A stretch of DNA of 7,536 nucleotides from Actinomycetota bacterium (GTDB lineage: Bacteria > Actinomycetota > Acidimicrobiia > Acidimicrobiales > AC-25): the NCBI GenBank assembly GCA_005888395.1, contig VAXF01000082.1, forward strand, positions 1 through 7,536, written 5' to 3'. The notes below the pieces were generated by a model that was not told the origin of the DNA, searched no databases, and saw nothing but the letters and a program-made list of their open reading frames with translations. This document shows, piece by piece, positions 5,802 through 7,536 of this stretch (positions are counted from its first letter, which is position 1; the number at the start of each line of letters is the position of its first letter). The translations under genes and the position numbers were made by a program.

Positions 5802-5823
5802 AAAATCGTTGAGGTCCTGACAA
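5794..5823 (-). promoter_or_regulatory. Promoter of the ZIP transporter gene
   Basis: On the minus strand TTGTCA (5818-5823, five of six matches to TTGACA) is followed after 18 bases by TAGGGT (5794-5799, fitting TAnnnT). The predicted transcription start is only about 3-5 bases before the ATG, so the mRNA would be leaderless or nearly so, consistent with the absence of a Shine-Dalgarno. Confidence 0.5.
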
Positions 5824-5832
5824 CCCGTCAGG
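5816..5832. repeat. Inverted repeat CCTGAC/GTCAGG overlapping the -35 element
   Basis: A perfect 6-bp dyad, CCTGAC-AACCC-GTCAGG, followed on the plus strand by TTTT (5833-5836). As a plus-strand element it resembles a weak intrinsic terminator, but no plus-strand gene leads into it. It overlaps the candidate -35 TTGTCA of the ZIP promoter and may instead be a second regulator site. Confidence 0.35.
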
Positions 5833-5910
5833 TTTTCAAGCTCACAATGAAGAGGGGCCGAGGTGGGCGGGTGGCGCGTAGGGCGGGGCCCGCCGGCAAG
5901 CGAAGCGCAG

Positions 5911-5950
5911 CCGGTGGGAGGGACCCTGAGCGACAGGACCCGCCCACCGG
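5911..5950 (-). terminator. Probable groEL terminator stem-loop
   Basis: An 8-bp perfect outer stem (CCGGTGGG at 5911-5918, CCCACCGG at 5943-5950). Inside, further GGG/CCC and CCTG/CAGG pairings close a five-base loop, separated by small mismatches. It begins 17 bases after the groEL stop. There is no U-tract, as is common for G/C-rich actinobacterial terminators. An additional small CCGGC/GCCGG hairpin lies just downstream. Confidence 0.5.
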
Positions 5951-5967
5951 GGGCGGCGCGGACCCTC

Positions 5968-7536
5968 TTACATCATCCCCATGCCGCCCATGCCGCCGCC
6001 GGGCATGCCGGCAGGGGCCTTCTCCTCCTCGGGCTTGTCGGCGACGAGCGATTCCGTCGTCAGCAGCAGGCCCGCGATGGAGGCGGCGTTCTGGAGGGCC
6101 GAGCGGGTGACCTTGGCCGGGTCGATGACGCCGGCCTTCAGCAGGTCTTCGAACTCGCCGGTGAGGGCGTTGAGCCCGATCGAGCCGCTCTCGCGCTCGA
6201 CGTGCTCCACCATCACAGAGCCCTCGAGCCCGGCGTTCTGGGCGATCCACTTGAGCGGCTCCTCGAGCGCCTTGCGCACGATGGCCGCGCCGGTGGCTTC
6301 GTCGCCCTTGAGCTTCTGGCTGTCGATGGAGCCGCGGGCCCGGATCAGCGCGACTCCCCCGCCGGCGACCACGCCTTCCTCGATGGCGGCGCGCGTCGCG
6401 GAGAGCGCGTCCTCGATGCGGTGCTTCTTCTCCTTGAGCTCGATCTCGGTGGCGGCGCCGACCCGGATGACGGCCACCCCCCCCGACAGCTTGGCCAGCC
6501 GTTCCTGGAGCTTCTCCTTGTCCCAGTCGGAGTCGGTGTCGTCGATCTCGCGCTTGATCTGGGCGATGCGGCCCTTCACCTCGTCGGTGGTGCCCCCGCC
6601 CTCGACGATCGTGGTGTCGTCCTTGGTGACGATCACCTTCCGGGCCTTGCCCAGCAGGTCGAGGCTGACGTTCTCGAGCTTGAGCCCGACCTCTTCGGAG
6701 ATGACCTGGCCGCCGGTGAGGATGGCGATGTCCTGGAGCATCGCCTTGCGGCGGTCGCCGAAGCCGGGCGCCTTCACGGCCACCGACTTGAACGTGCCGC
6801 GAATCTTGTTGACCACGAGCGTGGCCAGTGCCTCGCCCTCGACGTCCTCGGCCACCACGAGCAACGGCTTCCCCGACTGGATGACCTTCTCGAGCACGGG
6901 GAGCAGGTCGTGGACGGCGCCGATCTTCTGGTTCGCGAGCAGGACGTAGACGTCCTCGAGCACCGACTCCTGACGCTCGGGGTCGGTCACGAAGTGCGGT
7001 GACAGGAAGCCCTTGTCGAACTGCATGCCCTCGGTGAACTCGAGCTCCATCCCAAACGTCTGGGACTCCTCGACGGTGACCACGCCGTCCTTGCCGACCT
7101 TGTCGATGGCGTCGGAGATCACCTCGCCGATCGTCTGATCCGCCGCGGAGATGGCCGCGACCTGGGCGATCTCGGACTTGTCGTCGACTTCCTTGGCCTG
7201 GTCCTTGATCGCCTTGACCACGGCGCCGACGGCCTTGTCGATGCCCTTCTTGAGCGCCAGCGGGTTGGCGCCGGCGGTGACGTTGCGCAGCCCCTCGTGC
7301 ACCAGCGCCTGGGCCAGCACCGTCGCGGTCGTGGTGCCGTCGCCCGCGACGTCGTTGGTCTTGGTGGCGACCTCCTTGACGAGCTGGGCGCCCATGTTCT
7401 CGAACGGGTCCTCCAGCTCCACCTCCTTGGCAATGGTGACGCCGTCGTTTGTAATCGTGGGGGCGCCGAACTTCTTCTCGAGCACGACGTTGCGGCCCTT
7501 CGGCCCGAGGGTGACCTTGACCGCGTCGGCGAGTTT
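5968..7536 (-). CDS. groEL: Chaperonin GroEL (60 kDa, GroEL2-type tail), N-terminus cut by the window edge
   Basis: Group I chaperonin subunit; fourteen form the double ring that folds proteins in the cytoplasm with ATP and GroES. The frame is open from the first codon at 7536 (KLADAVKVTLGPKGRNVVLE) to TAA at 5968, 522 residues, so about 20 N-terminal residues are missing. Seen in order: the equatorial ATP site (VTLGPKGRNVVLEKKFGAP, ITNDGVTIAKEVELEDPFEN, and AGDGTTTATV with the catalytic Asp); the apical domain with its substrate groove (LSPHFVTDPERQESVLEDVY, PLLVVAEDVEGEALATLVVN); AVKAPGFGDRRKAML; the C-terminal equatorial part (RVGAATEIELKEKKHRIEDA, VAGGGVALI); and a Gly-Met tail (GGGMGGMGMM). 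The GGM tail is that of the main housekeeping GroEL2, not the His-rich GroEL1 tail. The ATG at 7485 lies inside the conserved core and is not the true start. Any groES would be outside. Confidence 0.98.
   Translation of the reverse strand, partial: KLADAVKVTLGPKGRNVVLEKKFGAPTITNDGVTIAKEVELEDPFENMGAQLVKEVATKTNDVAGDGTTTATVLAQALVHEGLRNVTAGANPLALKKGIDKAVGAVVKAIKDQAKEVDDKSEIAQVAAISAADQTIGEVISDAIDKVGKDGVVTVEESQTFGMELEFTEGMQFDKGFLSPHFVTDPERQESVLEDVYVLLANQKIGAVHDLLPVLEKVIQSGKPLLVVAEDVEGEALATLVVNKIRGTFKSVAVKAPGFGDRRKAMLQDIAILTGGQVISEEVGLKLENVSLDLLGKARKVIVTKDDTTIVEGGGTTDEVKGRIAQIKREIDDTDSDWDKEKLQERLAKLSGGVAVIRVGAATEIELKEKKHRIEDALSATRAAIEEGVVAGGGVALIRARGSIDSQKLKGDEATGAAIVRKALEEPLKWIAQNAGLEGSVMVEHVERESGSIGLNALTGEFEDLLKAGVIDPAKVTRSALQNAASIAGLLLTTESLVADKPEEEKAPAGMPGGGMGGMGMM

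Noticed and set aside
5863..7002. Plus-strand open frame of 379 codons antisense to groEL
   Set aside because: It mirrors the groEL codon structure (Leu/Asp/Val/Gly-rich), lacks recognisable domains, and groEL on the other strand is unambiguous.
1..7536. CRISPR array, insertion sequence, tRNA or rRNA, phage or defence genes
   Set aside because: No regularly spaced repeats, terminal inverted repeats with a transposase, cloverleaf-like segments or defence domains were seen; coding density by housekeeping genes leaves little room.

Overview
This is a high-GC window from a bacterial chromosome with every credible gene on the minus strand, so transcription runs from position 7536 towards 1. Codons are strongly G/C-ending, GTG starts are frequent, and the gene set (GGM-tailed GroEL, an ECF sigma factor with a membrane partner, GuaB3, GuaA) points to Actinomycetota. 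A member of Acidimicrobiia or a relative is my best guess, by inference only. In Mycobacterium tuberculosis sigD, its anti-sigma gene rsdA, guaB2 and guaB3 lie close together near groEL1, so this is a recognisable conserved neighbourhood.

Reading in the direction of transcription: groEL (5968-7536, N-terminus cut by the window edge) ends in a G/C-rich stem-loop. A ZIP-family metal transporter (4936-5784) follows, with a near-consensus promoter whose -10 element lies inside a DtxR/IdeR/MntR-like inverted repeat directly against the start codon. Next come an ECF sigma factor (4203-4847), overlapped by 4 bases by a single-pass membrane protein with a Thr/Ser/Pro-rich tail (3373-4206), most likely its anti-sigma partner of RsdA type. 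A 59-residue protein (3151-3330) and a Nudix CoA-pyrophosphatase-like gene (2483-3043) follow. The purine pair guaB3 (1170-2333) and guaA (1-1159, C-terminus beyond the edge) closes the window.

The oddest part is around the purine genes. The first ~66 bases of guaB3 exist a second time, diverged, directly upstream. This copy has its own Shine-Dalgarno and TTG start and forms a 32-codon ORF whose TAA overlaps the guaB3 ATG. A perfect 20-bp palindrome sits in its 3' part. In addition, guaA carries an apparent 19-base deletion just after its ATP-pyrophosphatase P-loop, which shifts the frame; the rest of the gene is open and highly conserved in the new frame. These may be real mutations or assembly/strain-mixing artefacts, and read mapping would decide.

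I see no tRNA, rRNA, CRISPR array, insertion sequence or defence system. The window is mostly housekeeping, and the interest lies in the irregularities and regulatory sites rather than in a new multi-gene system.
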